DNA of 5,251 nt from Sideroxydans sp. (GTDB lineage Bacteria > Pseudomonadota > Gammaproteobacteria > Burkholderiales > Gallionellaceae): the NCBI GenBank assembly GCA_020057805.1, contig JAGVFD010000115.1, positions 1 to 5,251 of the forward strand, read 5' to 3'. Of this stretch, positions 1 through 4,531 are shown piece after piece. Both the position numbers and the translations under genes were made by a program. The notes under the pieces were generated by a model, which was not told the DNA's origin, searched no databases, and was given only the letters and a program-made list of their open reading frames with translations. The stretch's first letter is position 1; every line of letters begins with the position of its first letter.

Positions 1-1
1 G

Positions 2-400
2 GCGACTATTGGCAAATGGCAGGACAGATGGATGTCGCACCCCTTCCCGAACATGAGCGAACCAGAAAAGGCGGTGTGCTACCTGACGGATTACAAGGAT
101 TACGATCCTGATCATTTAGCACGGCTTTACAATAAGGCTTCGCTGCACGCCATTGATTGTTTCTTTATGCAGGTGCGGCGCAGGCTTTCGATTCTTGAGC
201 GCCCGATAGGCTCTGCAAGCAACAAAGGGCGTGCTTGGTATGGGTACAGTGCCTACAATCCAGAAACGATTGTCAAAATGCTGGGCATATTCAGGGTGTT
301 CTACAACTACTGCCTAGTCGGACAAAATGGGAAGACACCAGCTATGCGGTTGGGGCTGGCCAAGGGGAAGGTTAGCTTGGAAGATATTATTTATTTCTGA
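2..400 (+). CDS. C-terminal part of a probable DDE/integrase-type transposase (5' end outside window)
   Basis: The reading frame is open from base 2 with no stop before it, so the gene enters from the left; the first ATG at 32 is probably internal. About 132 residues are visible. The segment LHAIDCFFMQVRRRLSILER followed by an aromatic-rich stretch (FRVFYNYC) and GKTPAMRLGLAKG resembles the end of retroviral-integrase-like transposases. Those proteins typically finish with an 'xxYNxxRPH...GKTPAE' type motif after the catalytic Glu. The Glu of LSILERPI is a candidate for the last acidic residue, but the other two acidic residues would lie outside the window. It ends cleanly in EDIIYF-stop, so the 3' end appears intact. 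An insertion-sequence end would be expected just after 400, but without the left end I cannot define a terminal inverted repeat. The family assignment rests on motif recall; the IS family is not determined. Confidence 0.5.
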   Translation, partial: ATIGKWQDRWMSHPFPNMSEPEKAVCYLTDYKDYDPDHLARLYNKASLHAIDCFFMQVRRRLSILERPIGSASNKGRAWYGYSAYNPETIVKMLGIFRVFYNYCLVGQNGKTPAMRLGLAKGKVSLEDIIYF

Positions 401-447
401 TATTCTGAAACGACAGCGAAAACTATCAACTAAATCAAGGTGAAAAA

Positions 448-669
448 ATGTCTCTCGTTCCCTGCCCAGAATGCAAATCCCCAGTATCGCGCAAGGCGGT
501 TGAATGTCCAGTATGTGGTGAACCGGATCCGTCGCGTCGCCAAAGTAATTGGAAATGGTTTGTAAGGTTAATTGGGGTTGCCATTATCATTGGGGTAGGT
601 GCTTATATATGGTTTATGCTTGTCCCCGATATTCGAGAACACGGCCTGTTCTACAATCCCAACCAATAA
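448..669 (+). CDS. Small zinc-ribbon membrane protein
   Basis: This 73-residue protein starts with a double CxxC zinc-ribbon knuckle: CPEC at residues 6-9 and CPVC at 20-23, which should bind one zinc. A basic linker (PSRRQ) and a single hydrophobic segment at about 37-59 (WFVRLIGVAIIIGVGAYIWF) follow, then a short polar tail. The layout predicts a cytoplasmic zinc ribbon anchored to the inner membrane, as in many uncharacterised zinc-ribbon proteins; the specific role is unknown. The start is well supported: AAGGTGA at 437-443 lies 4 nt before the ATG. It begins 47 bp after the transposase-like gene on the same strand. Its last 102 bp overlap the 3' end of the minus-strand gene 568-1050. The ordered metal knuckle, membrane segment and ribosome binding site make it the safer call of the overlapping pair, though both are probably real. 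Confidence 0.72.
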   Translation: MSLVPCPECKSPVSRKAVECPVCGEPDPSRRQSNWKWFVRLIGVAIIIGVGAYIWFMLVPDIREHGLFYNPNQ

Positions 670-1050
670 CAACAATTCCGCATCTAAGCGTCGTCTGAAT
701 GTTCCAAAGAAAATAAGAGCCCGCAAGGAATATTGCATGTCATGGTACACGGGACAATAAAGAAGGAACACAAGCTCAAAGTTTTCGTTGAACCTTCCTT
801 CCACTACCCACATATGCAGGAACCTTGGATCGTCCGCACACGCAGCCCCTCTGAGCAATTGTTCAATGGCTGATGCGGTATCTACAGATGCCTTAAAGTA
901 CACATAAGGTGGCATACCATTCGCATGCCCTTGACAGGATGCAATGGTTTTAATTACACCGGTAGCGTTCATCGCTTCAACGATAGGTTTAATTTTCTCG
1001 TCAATCTCTGAGTATGGCTTCCCTGTTCTGGCATTAAATCTGGAATTCAT
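568..1050 (-). CDS. Conserved-looking hypothetical protein with SCQGH motif
   Basis: This 160-residue soluble protein has no signal peptide or membrane segment. The N-terminus (NARTGKPYSEIDEKIKPIVEAMNATG) is followed by IASCQGH at residues 36-42, then PPYVYFKA at 47-54, a helical stretch, and a beta-rich section with WVVEGRFNENFELVFLLYCP at about 81-100. The SCQGH followed by a 'P-hydrophobic-YF' strand recalls the Ser-Cys-x-Gly-His corner of TYW3-like and related small proteins, but the rest does not let me assign it. I recognise the general look as a family common on mobile DNA of proteobacteria, with no known function. The start ATG at 1050 is preceded by GGGGCGG about 3 nt upstream, a moderate ribosome binding site. 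The C-terminal 33 residues are antisense to the zinc-ribbon gene; LLLLVGIVEQAVFSNI in that part looks protein-like, so I keep the full length. Confidence 0.65.
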   Translation of the reverse strand: MNSRFNARTGKPYSEIDEKIKPIVEAMNATGVIKTIASCQGHANGMPPYVYFKASVDTASAIEQLLRGAACADDPRFLHMWVVEGRFNENFELVFLLYCPVYHDMQYSLRALIFFGTFRRRLDAELLLLVGIVEQAVFSNIGDKHKPYISTYPNDNGNPN

Positions 1051-1114
1051 TTTCCGCCCCAGATATACTCGGTGTTATTGCACACCTTTGCGGAACGGCT
1101 AGAAAAGAAGGCGA

Positions 1115-1250
1115 CCCCGGTGCGCCGCTGCTTCGCCGCTGCTTCGCAGTTCCTTGCGTTGCTCGACTGGTCAGGCGGCTGCGGAACTCGCGCAACGCGC
1201 TCAGACAGTCTACCCCTGACCAGCCTGCGCTACTCGGCGGCGCACAGGGG
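1115..1250. repeat. Nested GC-rich inverted-repeat module (dispersed-repeat or MITE-like)
   Basis: Outer arms at 1115-1127 (CCCCGGTGCGCCG) and 1238-1250 (CGGCGCACAGGGG) are complementary at 12 of 13 positions. Inside them lies a perfect 9-bp pair, CTGGTCAGG at 1167-1175 and CCTGACCAG at 1215-1223. Shorter pairs also occur, AGTTCC 1148-1153 with GGAACT 1183-1188 and CGCG 1189-1192 with CGCG 1196-1199; the first crosses the 9-bp stem, so not all can form together. An 11-bp unit GCCGCTGCTTC is tandemly doubled at 1124-1145. From memory, phrases such as 'gaactcgc...gctcagacagtc' and 'gaaggcgacccgg' recur in many intergenic regions of beta- and gammaproteobacteria. I therefore read this as one copy, or a fragment, of a dispersed non-coding repeat. 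It does not have the core sites expected of an integron attC. Confidence 0.55.
1124..1145 (+). repeat. 11-bp tandem direct repeat, two copies
   Basis: GCCGCTGCTTC occurs twice with no spacer (1124-1134 and 1135-1145), followed by GCAG. It overlaps the inner end of the left outer arm of the inverted-repeat module and looks like a slippage duplication within it. Confidence 0.8.
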
Positions 1251-1272
1251 AAGGAAAAGCGAAGATCAAAAC

Positions 1273-1304
1273 CCTATGGTGGGCAGCAAGCTGCCCACCA
1301 TAGG
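1273..1304. repeat. 32-bp palindrome (15-bp perfect arms), possible terminator of the minus-strand regulator
   Basis: CCTATGGTGGGCAGC at 1273-1287 is exactly complementary to 1290-1304, with AA between, so a very stable hairpin with a CAAG tetraloop can form. Read on the minus strand, the hairpin lies 73 nt after the stop of the regulator 1378-1812 and is followed by G then TTTT (1268-1271 complement). It could therefore act as an intrinsic terminator, though the U tract is short. The GGTGGGCA/TGCCCACC arms also resemble palindromic repeats I recall from several proteobacterial and cyanobacterial genomes (REP or MITE type), so it may be a mobile or dispersed element. The two readings are compatible. 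Confidence 0.75.
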
Positions 1305-1377
1305 CAAATCTGATTGGCTCCGGTACATTCGAGCTTGCAAGTCATTGTCGAGGGAGCTGAAACTGTGCGCGGGCGTT

Positions 1378-1812
1378 TCAGACCCTTGGCTTGGTGGATT
1401 TGCGAGCGACTTTTTCCTGAGACGGAAATGCCTTGGCAAACGTTTGAATCACCTCGCGCACGATCTTGCGCTGTGCAATGGGCAAGTTGAGAAACGCCTC
1501 AAACACCTCGCGCTCTTGATAGCCGATGCCTTCATCCCAGCGAGCGCGTTTCTGCTGGATGCGTTTGTCCACTTCCACGCCGTAACGCAACTCTTGCGGC
1601 AATATCTGAAGCCACTCGGCAAGTACAAGAACCTTCTCCTGCTTGGGTAACGATTCACCCAACAGCCATCGACGCACGCCATGCAGCGTCATCGGTTTGC
1701 CCCAGTAGCGCAAATTGAACTCCCTCTCCAACACCGCAGGCTTGGGTTCATATCCGGCCGCAATCATGGCCGCGCGTAACCGTTGTGAAAATTTGTTATT
1801 TGAATTTTCCAT
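1378..1812 (-). CDS. XRE-like helix-turn-helix transcriptional regulator
   Basis: A 144-residue cytoplasmic DNA-binding protein. Residues about 8-75 form a lambda-repressor-like helix-turn-helix: FSQRLRAAMIAAG (helix 1), the LEREFN region, MTLHGVRRWLLGES at about 41-54 as the likely recognition helix, then PKQEKVLVLAEWLQI. This phage-repressor-like layout, with 'AGYEPKPAVLEREFNLRYWGKP' features, is one I associate with short regulators of Betaproteobacteria; its target is unknown. The C-terminal part (YQEREVFEAFLNLPIAQRKIVREVIQTFAKAF, about 98-129) is probably a dimerisation helical region, followed by a basic tail. ATG 1812 is the first start in frame, with an in-frame TAA four codons upstream. 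There is no good Shine-Dalgarno before it, so translation may be leaderless or weak. It is divergent from the lipoprotein at 2066, and 253 bp separate them. Autoregulation and control of the neighbour are inferred from that layout and the operator-like motifs. Confidence 0.8.
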   Translation of the reverse strand: MENSNNKFSQRLRAAMIAAGYEPKPAVLEREFNLRYWGKPMTLHGVRRWLLGESLPKQEKVLVLAEWLQILPQELRYGVEVDKRIQQKRARWDEGIGYQEREVFEAFLNLPIAQRKIVREVIQTFAKAFPSQEKVARKSTKPRV

Positions 1813-1819
1813 GCCGCGA

Positions 1820-1901
1820 AGTTACTGGCGTAAGCGCGGACAAGGGCAACGAGTAGCCAGACAAGAAGTTACGCAACAGTGTTGACAAATAGTTATGCAG
1901 T
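1820..1901. promoter_or_regulatory. Operator-like repeats between regulator and lipoprotein gene
   Basis: Three AGTTA-starting words lie in the same orientation: AGTTACTGGC at 1820, AGTTACGCAAC at 1867 and AGTTATGCAGT at 1891. Their spacings are 47 and 24 bp, close to multiples of 23.5. A perfect 11-bp palindrome, CAACA-G-TGTTG at 1874-1884, sits between the last two and overlaps the -35 box of the plus-strand promoter. A 12-bp TTAC-TGGC-GTAA palindrome at 1822-1833 lies just upstream of the regulator start. This is the kind of arrangement expected of binding sites for the adjacent XRE-like regulator, but the true operator cannot be chosen from one sequence. Confidence 0.35.
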
Positions 1902-1910
1902 CGATACCTT
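1882..1910 (+). promoter_or_regulatory. Candidate sigma-70 promoter for the Ig/PPC lipoprotein
   Basis: TTGACA at 1882-1887 matches the -35 consensus perfectly. A 17-bp spacer leads to TACCTT at 1905-1910, a weak -10 box (3 of 6). It points towards the gene at 2066 and would give a leader of about 150 nt. A perfect -35 with a poor -10 is typical of regulated promoters. The -35 overlaps the CAACAGTGTTG palindrome, which would suit repression by the divergent regulator. Confidence 0.45.
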
Positions 1911-1935
1911 AAAGTCCATAAAAAATACCAGACAA

Positions 1936-2007
1936 CTGTCCAGGACAGAAGTGTGCTCTCGGTGCCTGGCGGAAGTTTCGATGAAATTATCAAATTTCAA
2001 CCAGGCA
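1936..2007 (+). promoter_or_regulatory. Structured 5' leader upstream of the lipoprotein gene
   Basis: Two separate inverted repeats lie downstream of the candidate promoter. The first is CTGTCC-A-GGACAG, a perfect 13-bp palindrome at 1936-1948, more suited to a protein-binding site than to an RNA hairpin because of its 1-nt centre. The second is compound: TGCCTGG (1963-1969) pairs with CCAGGCA (2001-2007), and inside it TGAAATT (1982-1988) pairs with AATTTCA (1993-1999) around a 4-nt loop. No U tract follows, so it is not a simple terminator. It does not match any riboswitch I can recognise. Confidence 0.35.
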
Positions 2008-2065
2008 GCATGTAGTGGCGGGGTGCTTTCAAAGAATTCTATGGATTGTCTAAAAGGGGCTGGGG

Positions 2066-3418
2066 ATGAATCTGAATTACGGCAGAACAGTGTTGGCTTG
2101 GATGGTGGCGGCGATGCTATTGAATGCCTGTGGTGGCAGCAGTGGAAATATTCCCGCCACCGCAATACTACAGTCCATTTCTGTTACATCTACCAAAGCA
2201 ACCACCCCTACAGGTGGCACTCAACAATTTACGGCTATTGCAACCTATGGCGGCGGGACTACGGTAGACATTACTTCGTCAGCCATTTGGTCGTCATCCG
2301 CCCCGACGATTGCTACGGTTAACACTTCAGGCATTGCCTCTGGGTTGGCTGCCGGCACAACGAACATCACCGCAACATCAGGGTCGGTTGCTGGCAGCAG
2401 CTCACTTACGGTCACCTCGGCAGTATTACAGTCAATTACTGTCAGCCCTTCCAGCATAAACTTGACACCCGGGCAGACGCAGCAGTTGACAGCAACCGGA
2501 ACTTACTCTGACGGCAGCACGGCAAATATAACTTCGATTGTTACTTGGACGGCGGAGACACCTGCCGTTGCTACGGTGGATAGCGCTGGCCTTGCAACTG
2601 GTGTGATAGTTGGTTATTCCGGCTTCACTGCTTCAATTGGGATTATATCGGCAAGCACTGTCCCGGCGTTATTGGTTGAAGTTGAACCAAACAACACTCC
2701 AGCAACAGCAAACGCCTTAACGCCAACAGTAACAATGACTGGGCAGCTATTAAGCAATGCAGACTTGGATTACTACAAAGTTGCAGCAACCGGCTCCGGT
2801 GCAATTTCGATTGCGGTAGCCACTAGTAATGCCAACATATTCAAAGCAGGATGGTCGGTATCGATTCTGGATTCAGCAGGTGCTGTACTAGCTTCAACCA
2901 ACTGCGTCAACTGCTCACAAACCATCAACGCGGGAATTGCTTTTGCAGGAACATATTATGTTCTAGTCCAAGCACCTGCTGGTACTTCAGTAGCAAACCA
3001 TTCGATTGAGAACTACACGCTAACTTTATCTTTATCTAGCAAAACGGATACTGTCGAAATAGAGCCAAACAACGTACTCGCTACTGCAAATGCTTTGACA
3101 CCGACGGTAACAATGACTGGTCAGCTGCTGAGCGAACTCGATTTGGATTACTACAAAGTCACAGCAACCGGCTCTGGTGCAATTTCGATTGCGGTAGCAA
3201 CAAGCAATGCCAACATATTCAAAGCAGGATGGTCGGTATCGATTCTGGATTCAGCAGGTGCCGTACTAGCTTCGGCCAACTGCATCACCTGCTCACAATC
3301 GATCAACGCGGGAATACCTGTGGCGGGAACGTATTTTGTTCTTGTGCAACCCCCGGCTGGGACTACAGCGCTAAACAATTCGACTGAGAATTACTCGATC
3401 AATGCAACGGTCCCATAG
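2066..3418 (+). CDS. Surface lipoprotein with two Ig-like (BIG2) and two PPC-like domains
   Basis: A 450-residue exported lipoprotein. The N-terminal signal (residues 1-21) ends in the lipobox LNAC, so Cys22 should be lipidated; GGSSG follows, with no Asp at +2, which suits outer-membrane sorting. Residues about 34-116 and 119-199 are bacterial Ig-like group 2 domains, recognised by 'Q.FTA.ATY..GTT.DIT....W.SS.P.IATV...G.ASGLAAGTT.ITAT' and its second copy. The second ends in a degenerate last strand. Residues 205-322 and 331-448 are two copies of a beta domain of the pre-peptidase C-terminal (PPC) type: EPNN, A.AL, G.L, D.DYYKV, W.V.ILD..G, AGTY.VLV, ENY. No protease domain is present. Each PPC copy holds a CxxC pair (C280/C283 and C406/C409). 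The ribosome site AAAAGGGG (2052-2059) is 6 nt before the ATG. It probably binds surface polymers or other cells; this is inference. Confidence 0.85.
   Translation: MNLNYGRTVLAWMVAAMLLNACGGSSGNIPATAILQSISVTSTKATTPTGGTQQFTAIATYGGGTTVDITSSAIWSSSAPTIATVNTSGIASGLAAGTTNITATSGSVAGSSSLTVTSAVLQSITVSPSSINLTPGQTQQLTATGTYSDGSTANITSIVTWTAETPAVATVDSAGLATGVIVGYSGFTASIGIISASTVPALLVEVEPNNTPATANALTPTVTMTGQLLSNADLDYYKVAATGSGAISIAVATSNANIFKAGWSVSILDSAGAVLASTNCVNCSQTINAGIAFAGTYYVLVQAPAGTSVANHSIENYTLTLSLSSKTDTVEIEPNNVLATANALTPTVTMTGQLLSELDLDYYKVTATGSGAISIAVATSNANIFKAGWSVSILDSAGAVLASANCITCSQSINAGIPVAGTYFVLVQPPAGTTALNNSTENYSINATVP
2678..3031 (+). repeat. PPC-like domain repeat, copy 1 of 2
   Basis: This segment encodes residues 205-322 of the lipoprotein and is repeated exactly 378 bp (126 codons) downstream without any insertion or deletion. 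Residues 241-277 are identical in both copies, and a 56-nt block (2828-2883 here) is identical at the DNA level. The ends of the unit have diverged more, for example NADLDYYKV here against ELDLDYYKV in copy 2. Confidence 0.85.
3056..3409 (+). repeat. PPC-like domain repeat, copy 2 of 2
   Basis: This segment encodes residues 331-448. Its block 3206-3261 is identical to 2828-2883. In the DNA encoding the 37 identical residues there are only about five substitutions, all synonymous (for example tcc/tct and gct/gcc). The CxxC is CITC here and CVNC in copy 1. Confidence 0.85.
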
Positions 3419-3470
3419 CACCAGAAACGTCAGGTTACTTTTTTTGATTCGCTGTTGTTACATCTTTGTT

Positions 3471-3477
3471 AGGTGAT
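3471..3477 (+). promoter_or_regulatory. Ribosome binding site that sets the barrel-protein start at 3479
   Basis: AGGTGAT at 3471-3477 is complementary to the end of 16S rRNA and precedes ATG 3479 closely. An in-frame GTG at 3473 lies inside this site and has no Shine-Dalgarno of its own, so ATG 3479 is preferred. That also gives the more usual MRK... signal-peptide start. Confidence 0.6.
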
Positions 3478-3478
3478 T

Positions 3479-4039
3479 ATGAGAAAGCTATTTCTATCGA
3501 TGCTGATGTTGTTTTCCGCCAGCGCATTTGCTGACGATTACTTTATCGGAGGAATCGGCGGGGTCAAGGAATCCATCAAAGCGTCATCCTTTGGTACAAG
3601 CGCGACAACTTCAGGCTTGGTCTTTGAAGTCGCAGTGGGACGCAAATACAGTGAAAATCTAGCCGTTGAAGTTGACTATATGGACTTCGGCTCGATGGAT
3701 ACATTCGCGGGCGGGACTGCATCTGGGTATAGCGTTGGAATACACGCATTGCCATCCGCCACATGGTGTAGAAATTGCGATGGCAATGATTGGTCAGTAT
3801 TCGGCAAGCTAGGCATTGCCGACACATTCTCAAAAATTACGCCCGCATCAGGTTTTTCTTTATCGGTCAAATCATCACAGTCCAAAATCGCTCCAGCGTT
3901 TGGCTTTGGTCTACAAATAACCAATAGCGATTCGAAGTCGAGAATTTCTAGAATTTCATTCGACCGGCGCACTAGCGGCGATAGCGTCATGTCAGAAGCC
4001 TTTTCTGCAATTACTTTATCAGCTGGCGCTACGTTCTAA
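3479..4039 (+). CDS. Outer-membrane beta-barrel protein (OmpA-like/porin-fold family)
   Basis: A 186-residue protein. Residues 1-18 form a Sec signal peptide (MRKLFLSMLMLFSASAFA) with an A-F-A cleavage site before DDYF. The mature 168 residues alternate polar and hydrophobic positions in strands such as YFIGGIGGV (21-29), GLVFEVAVGRKYSENLAVEVDYMDFG (46-71), YSVGIHA (84-90) and DWSVFGKLGIADTFSKI (104-120). The chain ends in ITLSAGATF, with the C-terminal Phe used for barrel insertion by the Bam complex. The 'W-S-V-F-G-K-L-G-I-A' strand and the size fit the eight-stranded small outer-membrane barrels. C97 and C100 (WCRNCDG) sit in a predicted turn, unusual for such barrels. The gene starts 60 bp after the lipoprotein stop on the same strand. 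I see no strong promoter or terminator between them, so co-transcription is likely. Confidence 0.8.
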   Translation: MRKLFLSMLMLFSASAFADDYFIGGIGGVKESIKASSFGTSATTSGLVFEVAVGRKYSENLAVEVDYMDFGSMDTFAGGTASGYSVGIHALPSATWCRNCDGNDWSVFGKLGIADTFSKITPASGFSLSVKSSQSKIAPAFGFGLQITNSDSKSRISRISFDRRTSGDSVMSEAFSAITLSAGATF

Positions 4040-4073
4040 GTGTCGCGTACAGGATCGCGTAAAAGGGGTCGAA

Positions 4074-4145
4074 TTATTTTTTCAAACCGATTTTCTTGGC
4101 CATTAGCCTGGCAAGGCGCAATAACCAATGGGCATTGAGCCGCAT
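4074..4145 (-). CDS. 23-codon ORF directly downstream of the antidote gene
   Basis: This short ORF begins at ATG 4145, 9 nt after the stop of the antidote gene (4155-4454) and in the same frame. AAGGGT lies about 4 nt before the ATG, so translation coupled to the upstream gene is possible. The peptide begins MRLNAHWLLRLARLM and ends AKKIGLKK; it is basic and amphipathic, with six Lys/Arg in the last 11 residues. It could be a real small protein, a remnant of the 3' end of a decayed gene, or chance. The sequence just past its stop (aattcgacccc on this strand) resembles edges of mobile-element remnants I recall, without proof. It converges with the barrel gene, leaving 34 bp between stops. It is not a candidate for the missing toxin, being too short for any RelE/HigB-like fold. 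Confidence 0.3.
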   Translation of the reverse strand: MRLNAHWLLRLARLMAKKIGLKK

Positions 4146-4154
4146 GCTTACCCT

Positions 4155-4454
4155 TCATACGTGCGCCGTCATCTTCACCCCAATCGCATCCATCAATTTA
4201 CGTACCGTTTCGTAGCGAGGTTTTGCACCGGGGGCGAGGGCTTTGTATAGGCTCTCTCGGCTGAGCCCAGCATCCTTTGCGATCTTCGCCATGCCTCGCG
4301 CTTTCGCAATGTCGCCGAGGGCGGATAGAAATACGTCGGGGTTGCTGTCTTCTAATGCGGCGGCTAAATACTCGGCAATCATTTCTTCGCTGTCCAAATA
4401 GTCGGCCGCATCGAAACGCGAGACGGCGATCTTTGTGGTGTTCTTTTTAGTCAT
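4155..4454 (-). CDS. Addiction-module antidote protein (HigA-like / DNA-binding prophage protein family)
   Basis: A 99-residue cytoplasmic DNA-binding protein. The order of motifs is typical of the 'putative addiction module antidote' family, normally about 95-105 residues. FDAADYLDSEEMIAEYLAAALE (14-35) is followed by FLSALGDIAKARGMAKIAKDAGLSRESLYKAL (42-72), which holds the helix-turn-helix, then the 'PGAKPRYETVRKLMDAIGVKM' finish. Family members usually sit immediately after a small RelE-like toxin gene, bind that toxin and repress the shared promoter. Here no toxin gene lies on either side: upstream is a divergent lipoprotein gene and downstream only a 23-codon ORF. Start ATG 4454 is supported by GAGGAA at 4461-4466, 6 nt upstream. 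It may be a solitary regulator, an anti-addiction remnant, or partner of a toxin elsewhere. Confidence 0.85.
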   Translation of the reverse strand: MTKKNTTKIAVSRFDAADYLDSEEMIAEYLAAALEDSNPDVFLSALGDIAKARGMAKIAKDAGLSRESLYKALAPGAKPRYETVRKLMDAIGVKMTAHV

Positions 4455-4480
4455 AACTTATTCCTCATGTGAAGGTGCGA

Positions 4481-4508
4481 ATCGTAGCCATTTGGATACT
4501 TTGCGCAA
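4481..4508 (-). promoter_or_regulatory. Candidate promoter of the antidote gene
   Basis: On the minus strand TTGCGC (4508-4503) and TACGAT (4486-4481) form -35 and -10 boxes, each matching the consensus at 4 of 6 positions, with a 16-bp spacer. The start of transcription would fall near 4474, leaving a short leader that includes the GAGGAA ribosome site. Confidence 0.4.
4484..4499. promoter_or_regulatory. Operator-like imperfect palindrome in the antidote promoter
   Basis: GTAGCCA (4484-4490), TT, TGGATAC (4493-4499) form 7-bp arms with one mismatch. The site lies between the -10 and -35 boxes of the antidote promoter. That is the usual place for autorepression by helix-turn-helix antitoxins. 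Confidence 0.4.
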
Positions 4509-4531
4509 GTGCTATGCAGGCAGGGTAAAAT
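4501..4531 (+). promoter_or_regulatory. Weak candidate promoter for the CAP lipoprotein
   Basis: TAAAAT at 4526-4531 matches the -10 consensus at 5 of 6 positions. The best -35 is TTGCGC (4501-4506) at 19 bp, or TGCGCA at 18 bp. The 8-bp palindrome TTGCGCAA (4501-4508) would serve the -35 regions of both divergent promoters. The spacing is longer than ideal, so this is tentative. Confidence 0.25.

Larger units (their letters stand above)
1051..1377. other. Intergenic stretch of 327 bp with repeat structures
   Basis: This lies between two minus-strand genes, downstream of the regulator 1378-1812 and upstream of 568-1050. No convincing gene is present: an open plus-strand frame crosses it, but its protein is low-complexity and continues antisense through the regulator. 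From the left it holds a small GGTGT-6-ACACC inverted repeat (1071-1086) close to the start of gene 568-1050, the nested GC-rich module at 1115-1250, and the 32-bp palindrome at 1273-1304. In 1305-1377 I see nothing recognisable. Base composition of 1111-1250 is clearly richer in GC than the flanking genes, which suggests an inserted repeat rather than unique sequence. Confidence 0.6.

Noticed and set aside
568..1050. TYW3-like tRNA modification enzyme, from the SCQGH motif
   Set aside because: Only one short motif matches. The length and the remaining sequence give no further support, so no function is assigned.
1115..1304. Integron attC site, given the mix of small cassette-like genes
   Set aside because: I could not find the paired GTTRRRY/RYYYAAC core sites, and neighbouring genes lie in mixed orientations rather than as a cassette array.
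1072..1650. Plus-strand frame of 192 codons across the repeat region
   Set aside because: It starts at a non-ATG codon, runs through the GC-rich inverted repeats and is antisense to the well-supported regulator. The protein has no recognisable motif.
1449..1682. Second minus-strand frame inside the regulator gene
   Set aside because: It is a shadow of 1378-1812, with Arg/Cys/Ser-rich sequence and no domain.
1879..2322. Plus-strand frame beginning inside the candidate promoter
   Set aside because: It starts with GTG without a ribosome site, overlaps the lipoprotein in another frame, and translates to Trp/His/Tyr-rich noise where the lipoprotein has clear Ig-like strands.
2903..2914. c-type heme binding site at the CxxC of the PPC repeats
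   Set aside because: The residue after the second Cys is Ser rather than His in both copies.
3439..3445. Run of seven T residues after the lipoprotein gene as an intrinsic terminator
   Set aside because: No stable GC-rich hairpin precedes it, so a terminator is not supported.
3473..3481. GTG start for the barrel protein at 3473
   Set aside because: The GTG lies inside the AGGTGAT ribosome site. ATG 3479 gives a normal signal-peptide start.
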